From: Lewinella sp. W8
GTDB lineage: Bacteria; Bacteroidota; Bacteroidia; Chitinophagales; Saprospiraceae
Assembly: GCF_004375085.3 (NCBI RefSeq)
Contig: NZ_SNAQ03000023.1
Coordinates: 1-64,000, forward strand
Direction of reading: 5' to 3'
Length of the DNA: 64,000 bases
Shown: positions 53,669 to 62,000 of the stretch, piece after piece
Position numbering within the stretch: position 1 is the stretch's first letter
How the letters are laid out: every line of letters begins with the position of its first letter
Position numbers and translations under genes: made by a program
Notes under the pieces: model-generated
Told to the model about the DNA's origin: nothing
Databases searched by the model: none
Seen by the model: the letters and a program-made list of their open reading frames with translations, nothing else

Positions 53669-54634
53669 CTACATCCCCTTCAACTGCGTAAAGGAATTCC
53701 GTAGGGTCTCGGTCGGTTCGGGGGCCAGGTCCCGCTCCAGGAAGAAGTGCTCCGTCCCGTTAACTGCCGCCGTCGCCACGATTTCTGCTACGTCCAGGAC
53801 GCCGGTTCCGGGATCGGCCATCTTCGCAAATCCCGCCATCCACTGGTCGGGGGTGCTGCCGTCTCCGGCAAAGCGGAAGGGCTCCGAAGCATCCTTGATG
53901 TGGAGCATCTTGAAGCGGCCGGGATATTTTTTCAGGTAGCTGATGGGCTCGGCTCCGGCGGCCTTCATCCAAAACATATCGAGTTCGAAGGCGACTTTAT
54001 CCTCCTCCGTGTTGTCAAGTAAAAAATCCAGGGGCTGCTGGCCGTCCATGACGATGTGTTCGTAGCCGTGGTTGTGGTACACGAACTGCATGCCATAGCT
54101 GGCCATCTGCTCCCCGAATCCGTTAAATTCCTCGGCCAGGCGGCGGTAGGCGTCCAGATTCGCACGATCCTTCACGTCACTCAGGGCGGGCAGTACCACG
54201 TATTGGGGCTCCAGGGGAGCCAGTCCGTCGAGCAGTTTGGTCATGCCCGTCCGCAGGGTGATGAGGTCCGTGTGGGCGGAAGGTACGCTCAACCCGTTAT
54301 CCTTCATCATCCGGGCGGTTTCCGCCGAAGAGTAACCGTAGAAGGCATCGTTCTTCAGCCCCAGCATGGGCTTCATTCCCGCCCATTGCTCTTTTGCGAC
54401 CTCGGCACTGAAGGGATAGGGGCCGAAAGTCTCTACCTCCCGATAGCCAATGTCTCCCAGCAGCTTGAGCGTACCGGAAAAGTCCTGGTCCACCAGACCG
54501 GGAATGGTAAACAGCTGGACCCCGATGGCCCGTTCCCGGGCGGCCGCTACCTCCTTACTGGCCGTACAGCCAGGCAGTAACATCAAGCCTCCTGCTCCCA
54601 GGAGCAGATGTTCCAGTACGGTTCTTCTTTGCAT
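53669..54634 (-). CDS. Sugar phosphate isomerase/epimerase-like lipoprotein (TIM barrel)
   Basis: A 321-residue protein started at ATG 54634; the longer frame to 54730 is not family-like. MQRRTVLEHLLLGAGGLMLL followed by PGC gives both a twin-arginine and a lipoprotein signal, so it is folded in the cytoplasm and anchored outside. The body is an AP endonuclease-2/xylose isomerase-like barrel: IGYREVETFGPYPF, SVPSAHTDL, FVYHNHGYEHI, VAFELDMFWMKAAG, FKMLHIKDASEPF, HFFLERDL. The His and Glu metal ligands of the family appear to be kept. Probably acts on a sugar derivative in the periplasm. Confidence 0.85.
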   Translation of the reverse strand: MQRRTVLEHLLLGAGGLMLLPGCTASKEVAAARERAIGVQLFTIPGLVDQDFSGTLKLLGDIGYREVETFGPYPFSAEVAKEQWAGMKPMLGLKNDAFYGYSSAETARMMKDNGLSVPSAHTDLITLRTGMTKLLDGLAPLEPQYVVLPALSDVKDRANLDAYRRLAEEFNGFGEQMASYGMQFVYHNHGYEHIVMDGQQPLDFLLDNTEEDKVAFELDMFWMKAAGAEPISYLKKYPGRFKMLHIKDASEPFRFAGDGSTPDQWMAGFAKMADPGTGVLDVAEIVATAAVNGTEHFFLERDLAPEPTETLRNSFTQLKGM

Positions 54635-54902
54635 GATCTTTTTTGCCAAAATACGCACATTTTTTTCGCCACATCCCGAAGCAAAGGAGTGGAAAAGTTT
54701 GTCGCCTGCGGACAAGCACGGCATCCACACCGCACGTTTCCTCCGTATATGTTGTTACTCCATTACGTAGCCTGATCGTTTACGAACAAAACCTGTCTGA
54801 ACGTTAGGGCGCCTACGCGCAGGTGCAAGGAAATGACCGAAGGAGCAATGAACGGAATGAATCGATCATGCCTATATTCAATGCTTCTTTCCCAACTTCA
54901 TG

Positions 54903-54994
54903 GCACCTGCACGCCGTTGCATTTTCTTAAAAATCAACGATCCCGACGAGCTAAGCGACCACCGAAGGTAGCTGCGAAGCAAAACTCGGGACCG
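54903..54994. repeat. Dispersed repeat, copy 1 (57-nt core at 54938-54994)
   Basis: The core runs from CGATCCCGACGAGCTAAGCG to ACTCGGGACCG and is 54 of 57 identical to 62035-62091. It begins with GCACCTGCACGCCGTTGCA, also shared with the other copy. TCCCGA and TCGGGA near the ends can pair. It ends 24 bases upstream of the DUF547 start. The rest of the gap 54635-55018 shows the 9-mer CGCAGGTGC at 54818 and no gene. Confidence 0.8.
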
Positions 54995-55018
54995 TCTCCA
55001 CTTCATAATAACGCTATC

Positions 55019-55819
55019 ATGTCACGCTTCTCCTTCCTCGTTCTGCTCAGCTTCCTGCTCTTTGTTTCCTGCGGGCGCTACCAGGCCGCCGAAGACTTTT
55101 CCGCCAGCGACTCCACCCCCGACCCCAACGAGTTGAGTGAGGAGATTCTGCGGACCATCCGGGCCGGACAGGACGCCACGGCCATGATCGACCAGCTCGC
55201 GGCCTACGAACCCTCCCAACTGGTGGCCGCCCTCCAAACCCGGGAAGAAAAACTGGCCTTCTGGGTGAACGTCTACAACGGTGTGGTGCAGCACCTACTG
55301 ATCAACGATCCGAGTCTGTACGACGACCGGAGTTCCTTTTTTAGTGGCGACCTCTTTACCGTCGCCGGGCACACCATGAGTCCCAACGACCTCGAGCACG
55401 GCATCATCCGGGGCGGAGAGAACCGACTCGGACTCGGCATCATTCCCCAGTTTTTCCAGAATAAATTTGAGCGTACTTTCAAGATTAAGGGAGGAGACTC
55501 GCGGATTCACTTTGCCCTCAATTGTGGCGCCGCCGACTGCCCGCCGGTAGCCGTCTACTCCCCCGAAACCTACCACGAGCAGATCAACGAAAGTACCCGC
55601 AAGTACCTGGCTAAGCACAGTGAAATCAAAACCGAAGACGGTAAGGAAGTGCTCTACACCAGCCCCCTCTTCTCCTGGTTCCGCGGTGACTTCGCCGACC
55701 GTGGCGGCATCGACGATTTCCTCGTGGAATTCGGGGTGGTTCCCGCCGAGAAAGAAGACATCAAACGGGAATACACCGATTACGATTGGACCCTGAAAAC
55801 CGGAATCTGGGCGGAATAG
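55019..55819 (+). CDS. DUF547 domain lipoprotein
   Basis: A 266-residue protein started at ATG 55019 (MSRFSFLVLLSFLLFVSC), a clear lipoprotein signal with lipobox FVSC; the longer frame from 54833 runs through the dispersed repeat. The DUF547 domain covers about 70-230 with KLAFWVNVYNGVVQHLL, HGIIRGGENRLGLG, and FALNCGAADCPPVAVYSPE including the paired Cys. The biochemical role of DUF547 is unknown, but proteins of this class occur often in marine bacteria near envelope functions. The stop precedes the BlaI-type regulatory pair by 135 bases. Confidence 0.85.
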   Translation: MSRFSFLVLLSFLLFVSCGRYQAAEDFSASDSTPDPNELSEEILRTIRAGQDATAMIDQLAAYEPSQLVAALQTREEKLAFWVNVYNGVVQHLLINDPSLYDDRSSFFSGDLFTVAGHTMSPNDLEHGIIRGGENRLGLGIIPQFFQNKFERTFKIKGGDSRIHFALNCGAADCPPVAVYSPETYHEQINESTRKYLAKHSEIKTEDGKEVLYTSPLFSWFRGDFADRGGIDDFLVEFGVVPAEKEDIKREYTDYDWTLKTGIWAE

Positions 55820-55898
55820 GTCTTCCTCCGGGCTGCTCATCAGTGCACGCAGTCAACCGATAAACTTTGCGATTTTTTCTCCCCGTACCCACCAAAAC

Positions 55899-55929
55899 TT
55901 GCGGTGCGTGCATTTTAAGTCTACATTTG
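55899..55929 (+). promoter_or_regulatory. Promoter of the BlaI/BlaR1-type operon
   Basis: TTG at 55899-55901 (-33) and TACATTTG at 55922-55929 (-7, exact TAnnTTTG) are 20 bases apart. The -7 box lies wholly inside the first BlaI-type operator (55921-55932), giving a direct way for the repressor to block transcription. Confidence 0.7.
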
Positions 55930-55952
55930 TAGAACAAAAGCTACAAATTTAG
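55921..55952 (+). promoter_or_regulatory. Two BlaI/MecI-type operator sites
   Basis: CTACATTTGTAG (55921-55932) is a perfect palindrome with the TACAnnTGTA core of BlaI/MecI operators. A second, weaker site CTACAAATTTAG lies at 55941-55952, 20 bases on, and ends 2 bases before the repressor ATG. Two sites on the same face of DNA suit a pair of repressor dimers, giving autoregulation. Confidence 0.7.
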
Positions 55953-55954
55953 AC

Positions 55955-56323
55955 ATGCTGACGAAAGCCGAAGAACAACTGATGAAGCACCTCTGGGAGC
56001 AGGAACCCTGCTTCATGAAGGATTTGCTGCAATCTCTACCCGAGCCGCGCCCCGCCAAATCGACCGTGGCCACCCTGCTGAAGCGCATGATCGAGAAAGA
56101 GCTGGTGGGGTATCGCACCTACGGCAACAGCCGGGAATACTTCTCGCGCGTCAGCAAACAGGCCTACTTCGGCCACCAGCTCAAGGGGATGATCAGTGAT
56201 TTCTTTGGTGGCGCCCCCACGGACCTGGCTTCCCTCTTCGTCGAAGAGACCGAACTCAACGAAGCCCAGCTGGCCGAACTCCGCCGCATTATTGACCGTA
56301 AACTCTCCGGCGATGATCTTTAG
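55955..56323 (+). CDS. BlaI/MecI/CopY-family transcriptional repressor
   Basis: A 122-residue winged-helix repressor: TKAEEQLMKHLWEQEPCFMK, the recognition helix region PAKSTVATLLKRMIEKELVG, the wing YRTYGNSREYFSRVS, and a C-terminal dimerisation helix region EETELNEAQLAELRRIIDRK. In this family the partner M56 protease cleaves or triggers loss of the repressor. Its stop overlaps the following M56 gene by 11 bases, confirming coupling. Palindromic operators stand just upstream. Confidence 0.92.
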   Translation: MLTKAEEQLMKHLWEQEPCFMKDLLQSLPEPRPAKSTVATLLKRMIEKELVGYRTYGNSREYFSRVSKQAYFGHQLKGMISDFFGGAPTDLASLFVEETELNEAQLAELRRIIDRKLSGDDL

Positions 56324-57791
56324 CTATCTCCTCAAGGTAGCCTTCCTGCAGTTGTGCGCCCTTGGTCTCTTCCACTTCCTGTTGGCCTCCACGCCCCACC
56401 ATCGGGTCAAACGCTGGTACCTGCTGGGGAGCCTGGCTTTCGCTTTCCTGGTTCCGTTCATCACGGTGCAGACGATCGTCGTGCCCACTCCCGGAGAAAT
56501 AATCCTGATGCCGGTCACTTTGCCCGAAGTTGTTGTCTCTTCAACCGGTCCCGAAGCCGACGCAGCCGTTCTTCCCACCTTGCTCCTGACCGTTTATCTG
56601 GTGGGTGTACTGTTTGGACTGATCCGGCTTTTGCGGGCCTGGTGGCGGCTTCACCGCCAAAAGCAACGGGCCATCAGGACCTACCCCCAGGGAGGTGCCA
56701 ACTGGTACGCCCTTGACGCTCCCGTCGCCGTGCACAGTTTCGGCAGCAGCATTTTCTACTGCGCCGAACGGGAACCCGCACCGGCGGTGAAGGCCCACGA
56801 GCTGGTTCACGTCCGCCAGCGCCATACCCTCGACCGGCTTTTCATCCGGCTGCTGCGGGTGATCTGGTGGTTCAACCCCCTGCTCCTCTTCTTTGAACGG
56901 GCCATCATCCACAACCACGAATTACTGGCCGATACGGGCGCGATGCACGCGCTGCGTCTGAGCCCAACCCGTTATCAGCTGGCTTTGCTGGAGGTCCTGA
57001 GTGGCCATCGGGCCCGCAGTCCACTCGGAAGTTACCTCCCCTTTTCCTTCACCAAAAAACGCTTTCTCATGCTTCAGCATCCCGGAATTTCCACCCCTAA
57101 CCTGACCCTGAGAATGGGCCTGATCGTTACCGCCTGGATGGGGCTCCTACTGCTGTTCGGGCATACCGCCTACGCCCAGTCTCCACCGCCTCCCCCGGCA
57201 CCTGCGGCCGCGCCCCCTGCTCCTCCAGCACCACCCGCGCCCGCGGCAGCTTCCGTCAGTCCCCTTCCCCCCGCGCCGCCGGCTCCTCCGGCACCACCGC
57301 AGGCCGTTCCCTGTCCGCCACCACCCCCACCCACCTACGAGCAGCTGAAACCCTACCTCGACCTCACCTACGCTGCGTACTGGGACGTCTGGACCAAGAA
57401 AGCACAGGAACGCAACCCTGATTGTACGCCCTACCCCATGCACCAGGGCATTGATCCCGACCTGACGGTCCGGGAATGGCTGCTGCCGCGAACGGAAAAA
57501 CGCCTCCGCTGGCTGACCGAAGAAGTGCAACCCATTACGGCCGCCGAACTCGATCAGTACCTCGACCCCACCGCTTACGGAATCTGGCTCGACCGCCGCC
57601 GCATCAGCAATGACGCCCTGCGGAACCTTTCCCGAACGGAAATTTATCGCCTGATGAGACCCTCCAAGTTGTACAAGAACGCGAAAGACTACGGGAAGTA
57701 CACCTATCACCTGGAGCTGACCAGTCGGGAAAAGCTGGAAGAACAAATCCAGCAGATTCGCGAACAGCTTGCCAATCTGAAGGGGGAGTGA
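56313..57791 (+). CDS. BlaR1/MecR1-like M56 membrane metalloprotease with Pro/Ala-rich linker
   Basis: A 492-residue membrane protease started at ATG 56313 (MIFSYLLKVAFLQLCALGLF), overlapping the repressor gene. Four helices flank the cytoplasmic zinc protease with HELVH at residues about 162-166 and the further ligand in HNHELLADTGA. After the last helix (GLIVTAWMGLLLLFGH) a Pro/Ala-rich linker (about 288-344) leads to a 150-residue external domain (LRWLTEEVQPITAAELDQYL, DPTAYGIWLDRRRISNDALR). There is no penicillin-binding sensor domain, so the signal is probably not a beta-lactam. No other genes regulated by the pair are evident next to it. Confidence 0.88.
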   Translation: MIFSYLLKVAFLQLCALGLFHFLLASTPHHRVKRWYLLGSLAFAFLVPFITVQTIVVPTPGEIILMPVTLPEVVVSSTGPEADAAVLPTLLLTVYLVGVLFGLIRLLRAWWRLHRQKQRAIRTYPQGGANWYALDAPVAVHSFGSSIFYCAEREPAPAVKAHELVHVRQRHTLDRLFIRLLRVIWWFNPLLLFFERAIIHNHELLADTGAMHALRLSPTRYQLALLEVLSGHRARSPLGSYLPFSFTKKRFLMLQHPGISTPNLTLRMGLIVTAWMGLLLLFGHTAYAQSPPPPPAPAAAPPAPPAPPAPAAASVSPLPPAPPAPPAPPQAVPCPPPPPPTYEQLKPYLDLTYAAYWDVWTKKAQERNPDCTPYPMHQGIDPDLTVREWLLPRTEKRLRWLTEEVQPITAAELDQYLDPTAYGIWLDRRRISNDALRNLSRTEIYRLMRPSKLYKNAKDYGKYTYHLELTSREKLEEQIQQIREQLANLKGE

Positions 57792-57863
57792 CGTTTGATG
57801 TTTGGGATCTGATGTTTGACGTTTGACGTTTGAAATCACGTCAAACGTCAAACATCGTTCATC
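57789..57863. repeat. Word-repeat hairpin (GATGTTTGACGT) at the M56 gene end
   Basis: The left arm GATGTTTGACGTTTGACGT (57811-57829) and the right arm ACGTCAAACGTCAAACATC (57838-57856) are exact reverse complements over 19 nt with an 8-base loop. The words TTTGATG and GATGTTTG precede it from the stop codon at 57789-57791 on. The same words appear at 1767-1802 and 26874-26908. The hairpin could act as a terminator, though no T-run follows. Confidence 0.75.
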
Positions 57864-57986
57864 ATACCTCCGCTTTCTCAAGGGGAAGTACCGTTCGCAC
57901 TAATTTTTAACACAAATTGTTTTTAAATAAACACGCAAATCACTTCCTTTGCTGCGTATTGTTTGAAACTCAGCAAAGCGCAGTGC

Positions 57987-59120
57987 ATGTATCAAAAAGC
58001 GATTCTTCACCTCGACATGGATGCCTTTTTCGCGTCGGTGGAGGTGATGAAGAACAGTCAGTTACGGGGAGTCCCCGTATTGGTGGGGGGGACCAATGGT
58101 CGGGGAGTAGTCTCCAGCTGTAGCTACGAGGCCCGGCGTTTTGGCATTCACGCGGGGATGCCCATGGCCGTGGCGCTGCGGCGTTGTCCGGAAGCCCGGG
58201 TCATCCGGGGTGATTTTGAAGAATACGAGAAGTATTCGGGCATCGTTACGGAGATCATCGCCGAAGAAGGTCCGGTATTTGAGAAGGCCTCCATCGACGA
58301 ATTTTACGTCGACATTTCGGGTATGGACCGTTACGTTGGCTGTGTCCGCTGGAGTCGGGAGTTACGGGAGCGGATTGCCAAAGAAACGGGACTCCCCCTT
58401 TCGGCGGGTCTGGCGATTAACAAGCTGGTTTCAAAGGTCCGGGCCGGGGAGGCCAAGCCCAATGGTTCGGGCTGGGTGGCCGCTGGCGCCGAGCGGGCCT
58501 TTCTGGCTCCACTGCCGGTGCGCAAGATTCCGTCCATTGGCCCGTCCACGGCCCGTAAACTGAGTCTGCTTGGCATTCGTAAGACCGGCACCCTGAGTCA
58601 GGTTCCGGTGAAGTTGCTCGAACGGGAATTTGGTAAATCCGGCCGGGAAATTCACCGGCGCGCCAACGGTATTGATCACCGGGCGGTCATCCCCTACTCC
58701 GACCGAAAATCCTTTTCCGCCGAGCACACCTTCCAGCACGACACCATCGACGTGGAAGTGCTCCGTCGCTGCCTCCGTGACCTGACCACCAAACTGGCCT
58801 ACGAACTCCGGCAGGCCGGTCGGCTCACGGCGGGGCTGACCGTCAAAATTCGCTACACCGACTTCAACACCTACACCCGTAGCCGGCGCATTCCCTACAC
58901 CGCCCACGACCAGCAGTTGCTTCACTTAGTGGATCAGTTGTTCATCGAATTGTTTACCCGCCGGCAGTGCATCCGCCTGGTCGGGGTGCGCTTCGACCGC
59001 CTCGCCACGGGGCACACCCAGCTCGACCTGTTCGACAACGTGGAGGAAAATAACCAACTCCTCCTGGCCATGGACAAGGTGCGCAAAAGATTCGGGAAGG
59101 GAAGCGTGAAGAGGGGGTAA
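57987..59120 (+). CDS. dinB: DNA polymerase IV (Y-family, DinB)
   Basis: A 377-residue translesion polymerase started at ATG 57987 (MYQKAILHLDMDAFFASVE); a TTG 24 bases upstream would add eight residues. The catalytic carboxylates are in HLDMDAFFASVE and SIDEFYVDISG. Steric and fingers motifs are normal: SSCSYEARRFGIHAGMPM, AGLAINKLVSKV, and the helix-hairpin-helix thumb KIPSIGPSTARKLSLLGI. The little-finger domain follows, and near the C-terminus QLDLF is a clear sliding-clamp-binding motif. A word repeat follows the stop immediately. The neighbouring KTSC gene faces it. Confidence 0.95.
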   Translation: MYQKAILHLDMDAFFASVEVMKNSQLRGVPVLVGGTNGRGVVSSCSYEARRFGIHAGMPMAVALRRCPEARVIRGDFEEYEKYSGIVTEIIAEEGPVFEKASIDEFYVDISGMDRYVGCVRWSRELRERIAKETGLPLSAGLAINKLVSKVRAGEAKPNGSGWVAAGAERAFLAPLPVRKIPSIGPSTARKLSLLGIRKTGTLSQVPVKLLEREFGKSGREIHRRANGIDHRAVIPYSDRKSFSAEHTFQHDTIDVEVLRRCLRDLTTKLAYELRQAGRLTAGLTVKIRYTDFNTYTRSRRIPYTAHDQQLLHLVDQLFIELFTRRQCIRLVGVRFDRLATGHTQLDLFDNVEENNQLLLAMDKVRKRFGKGSVKRG

Positions 59121-59174
59121 GGTAGCGGGTAGAGAGGTAGCGGGTAGAATGGGAGTAGCGGGTAGCGGGTAGTT
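59121..59174. repeat. Tandem GTAGCGGGTAG words after dinB
   Basis: Starting on the base after the dinB stop (59118-59120), the words GGTAGCGGGTAGAGA, GGTAGCGGGTAGAATG, GGAGTAGCGGGTAGCGGGTAG form a run of five near-copies of GTAGCGGGTA. A similar GTAGCGGGG word occurs after the SpoIIAA-like gene near 63145. Confidence 0.65.
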
Positions 59175-59258
59175 GGGGGAGGGAAAGCGGGGTTTTCGCT
59201 CGATGGATGGCGATAAGTAGCTTGCCGGCAAGCGCGACGGGCCACTAAAAGTAAGGCA

Positions 59259-59516
59259 CTAGGCCACCTTAGCGGATTCCTTATCCCCCGTGGAGATGCG
59301 TACCGCCCGGTGCTGCCCCAGAATGTTCCGTTGCATGTAACGCCCCACGCTCGCCGTGGCCCGCAGACGGTGCCAGTGTTCGGGGGCTACTCCCAGGTAA
59401 GCGTATACGGCACCGTTGTTCCGGAACCGTACGAAAAGGGTTTGGGTAGACTTCAGATACCCCATTTCGGAAAGCATCTGAGAATCGATGGGCTGTAAGA
59501 GAATCGGCAGAGCCAT
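59259..59516 (-). CDS. KTSC domain protein
   Basis: An 85-residue protein almost entirely made of a KTSC domain: PIDSQMLSEMGYLKSTQTLF, then VRFRNNGAVYAYLGVAPEHW, then ATASVGRYMQRNILGQH. KTSC domains accompany DNA- or stress-linked proteins and are named after lysyl-tRNA synthetase C-terminal homology; their role is not established. It converges on dinB with the word repeat between them and lies 93 bases upstream of the DegT-type gene stop. Confidence 0.8.
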   Translation of the reverse strand: MALPILLQPIDSQMLSEMGYLKSTQTLFVRFRNNGAVYAYLGVAPEHWHRLRATASVGRYMQRNILGQHRAVRISTGDKESAKVA

Positions 59517-59609
59517 AACGAGTTCTTTTTCAACGCCAAAGCGCTGAATAAAAACACTCCAAACCCCGTAATGTTTTAAAATTTAATTTTAAACACAAAA
59601 CCTCACGAC

Positions 59610-60785
59610 CTAGGCAAAGAAGGCCCGTACCGTGTCGGTGATGAACTCGAGGGTTGGTTCATCGAATTCACTGTGCATGGGTAGGGAGATGACTTCCTTA
59701 CACAGCATATCCGTGGTGGGCAGGAAGTTCACTTCGTTGGCCGCGGTCCCCCTGAAGGCATTCTGATCGTAGAGCGGCACCGGATAGTAGATCATGCTGG
59801 GAATGCCGGCCGTCTTCAGGTGCTCCTGCAGGGCATCCCGCCGCCCCCCGTCTACCCGCAGGGTGTACTGATGGAAAACGTGGGTGCTATTGGGCTGGCG
59901 GGCCGGGGTGAGCAATCCCTCGATATCGGCGAGGGCCTGATCGTAGTGGTCGGCCGCCGCGTTGCGGCGGGCGCCGTAATCGTCCAGACGCTTCAACTTA
60001 CAGTTCAACACGGCGGCCTGGATGGAATCCAGCCGGCTGTTGCATCCCACTACGTCGTGGTAGTAGCGGCGGTTTTGTCCGTGGTTGGCGACCATCCGGA
60101 GTTTGGCGGCCAGTTCGTCGCTGTCGGTGTTGATGGCTCCGCCATCACCGTAGGCACCGAGGTTTTTACTTGGGTAGAAGCTGGTGCATCCGATGTCTCC
60201 CAGCGTGCCCGTACGGTGCTTGCTGCCGTCGCTGAAGGTGTATTCAGCGCCGATGGCCTGAGCGTTATCTTCTACCACAAAGAGGTTATGCTTTCGGGCC
60301 AGCGCACGGATGGGTTCCATATCGCAGCTTTGTCCGAAGAGGTGGACGGGCACGATGGCTTTGGTCCGCTCGGTGATGGCCGGCTCGATCAGCTCGGCGG
60401 TGATGTTGAACGTTCGGGGATCAACGTCCACCATTACGGGGCTCAGCCGTAACAAGGCAATGACCTCCGCGGTGGCGACGTAGGTGAAGGCCGGCACGAT
60501 TACCTCGTCTCCGGGCTCCAGGCCAAGGGCCATCATGGCGATTTGCAGAGCATCGGTTCCGTTGGCGCAGGGAATGACGTGATCGCAACGAAGGTAAGCC
60601 TCCAGTCCGGCCTGGAACTGCTTCACCGCCGGACCGTTGATGAAGGCCCCGCTGCGGATGACGTCCAGTACGGCAGCGTCCACCTCTTCCTGCATGGCCC
60701 GGTACTGGGCCTTGAGGTCCACCATTTGAATATTGCTGACGGGGGGGAGTTGGGCGCGGCCATCGGCCGCGGTCGGAGTAGCCAT
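59610..60785 (-). CDS. DegT/DnrJ/EryC1/StrS-family aminotransferase
   Basis: A 391-residue PLP-dependent enzyme started at ATG 60785; an internal ATG at 60725 would begin MVDLKAQYRAMQEEVDAAV, the commonest N-terminus of the family, and cannot be excluded. The PLP lysine is in SFYPSKNLGAYGDGGAI at about residue 195, with CANGTDALQIAMMALG, VPAFTYVATAEVI and VEDNAQAIGA upstream. It transfers an amino group to a keto-sugar nucleotide, likely for surface polysaccharide, in line with the nucleotidyltransferase 9 kb away. A strong -7 box is at 60808-60815. Confidence 0.92.
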   Translation of the reverse strand: MATPTAADGRAQLPPVSNIQMVDLKAQYRAMQEEVDAAVLDVIRSGAFINGPAVKQFQAGLEAYLRCDHVIPCANGTDALQIAMMALGLEPGDEVIVPAFTYVATAEVIALLRLSPVMVDVDPRTFNITAELIEPAITERTKAIVPVHLFGQSCDMEPIRALARKHNLFVVEDNAQAIGAEYTFSDGSKHRTGTLGDIGCTSFYPSKNLGAYGDGGAINTDSDELAAKLRMVANHGQNRRYYHDVVGCNSRLDSIQAAVLNCKLKRLDDYGARRNAAADHYDQALADIEGLLTPARQPNSTHVFHQYTLRVDGGRRDALQEHLKTAGIPSMIYYPVPLYDQNAFRGTAANEVNFLPTTDMLCKEVISLPMHSEFDEPTLEFITDTVRAFFA

Positions 60786-60807
60786 ATCGTAGCGATGTTT
60801 TAGGCCG

Positions 60808-60815
60808 CAAAGGTA
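60808..60815 (-). promoter_or_regulatory. Bacteroidota -7 box (TACCTTTG) before the DegT-type gene
   Basis: On the minus strand TACCTTTG fits TAnnTTTG exactly, 23 bases upstream of the ATG at 60785. A TTTG lies 14 bases further upstream, shorter than the usual -33 spacing. Confidence 0.5.
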
Positions 60816-60892
60816 CGACCACGGGGACACAAATCGTGTTTGAGCAACGTCATGTCTGAAGGAATGTAACGCGAGCCCCTTCGCTAAGGCCC

Positions 60893-61696
60893 CTACTTTC
60901 CCCGACGGTGGTTTTCAATGGCCTGGACGAGGCTCTTGACTTCCATACTGAAATCCTTGCTCAGGATCCAGTTGAGGTAACTGGGGTCCTTGGCGAAGAC
61001 TTCCTCCACCGGCTGCCCATTGTACTTGCCGAAGTTGAACTGCGGCCGCCCGTCCGGTCCCTTCTTCAGGCGGCGGGTGGCGTCCAGGAAACGGTCATCC
61101 TTGCAGAAGTCGGACACGGCGTCCATGTTCTCGAAGGGGTGGCTCACCTGCCCCTCATCATCGATGAATTCCCGGCCGGCGTACATATCCATTTGTCCGC
61201 GAAAGACGTCAACCGTGGCCCGTACGTCGGCCAGAGCATCGTGGGCGTTCTCCATCTCGCGGCCGGCGTAATACTTCAGGGCCGCACTCAGGGTGCGGGG
61301 CTCCATGCGGTAAAAAATTTGCTGCGCATCGATGAGCCGCCGCGAGCTGGTATCCAGAAAAAGTCCCGCCCGGTAAAATTCTTCCTGCAGCAGAGGCACA
61401 TCGTAGCGGTTGGAGTTGTAGCCCCCCAGGTCCGCATCCCCGATGAAGTCAAAGATTTGCTGGGCCACGTCGGCAAAGGTGGGCTCGTCCTTCAGGTCCT
61501 CGTTGGTCATCCCGTGAACGGCCGTAGCCTCGGCGCTGATGCGCTTGAGGGGATTGATGCGCATCTCCAGTTCTTCGGGTGGCCGTCCGTCGGCAAAAAG
61601 CTTGATGAGGGCAATTTGGCAGATTCGATCCTGAACGATGTTTAAACCGGTAGCCTCCAGGTCAAAGAAGACCAGGTCGTGGGTAAGGGATAACAT
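60893..61696 (-). CDS. DnaQ-like 3'-5' exonuclease with C-terminal DUF3820-type domain
   Basis: A 267-residue DEDDh exonuclease: FFDLEATGLNIVQDRICQIA (first DE), GYNSNRYDVPLLQEEFYRAG (third D) and NAHDALADVRATVDVF (His and last D), about residues 11-175. A separate C-terminal domain, about 205-267, reads FNFGKYNGQPVEEVFAKDPS, then YLNWILSKDFSMEVKSLV, resembling the DUF3820/putative quorum-sensing-regulated virulence-factor fold. The exonuclease may act in DNA repair or RNA trimming. The gene has its own promoter region and ends 100 bases before the DegT-type start. Confidence 0.88.
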   Translation of the reverse strand: MLSLTHDLVFFDLEATGLNIVQDRICQIALIKLFADGRPPEELEMRINPLKRISAEATAVHGMTNEDLKDEPTFADVAQQIFDFIGDADLGGYNSNRYDVPLLQEEFYRAGLFLDTSSRRLIDAQQIFYRMEPRTLSAALKYYAGREMENAHDALADVRATVDVFRGQMDMYAGREFIDDEGQVSHPFENMDAVSDFCKDDRFLDATRRLKKGPDGRPQFNFGKYNGQPVEEVFAKDPSYLNWILSKDFSMEVKSLVQAIENHRRGK

Positions 61697-62000
61697 AAAA
61701 GTGTGTGGTTTCTAGGCTGTTCTTAGCTGGCATGTAGGAGAGGAAGATACCCCAACCGTCTGCTAAGGTAGTCAAAGAAAACCAGCCGCACCGACTGTGA
61801 GCCCGGAAGATATACATATCACTTAGGAATAACGTTACCCGCTAATCCCCTGCCCTTCCATTCATCACACCACCTATTCGTCAGCGAGGTCCGGTAGCCA
61901 GACCGGGACTCCGGCAAGTCGTCCTACCTGGTTTTACGGCCGGCAGAAGGCAAAACGATCCGCCAGACGGCCACCTACGTGGCCCCGCGGGGTCAACGTT

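Noticed and set aside
61880-62000. Possible decayed coding piece before the dispersed repeat
   Set aside because: A short frame can be read (SYLVLRPAEGKTIRQTAT), but no family is recognised and it is too short to support a gene or pseudogene.
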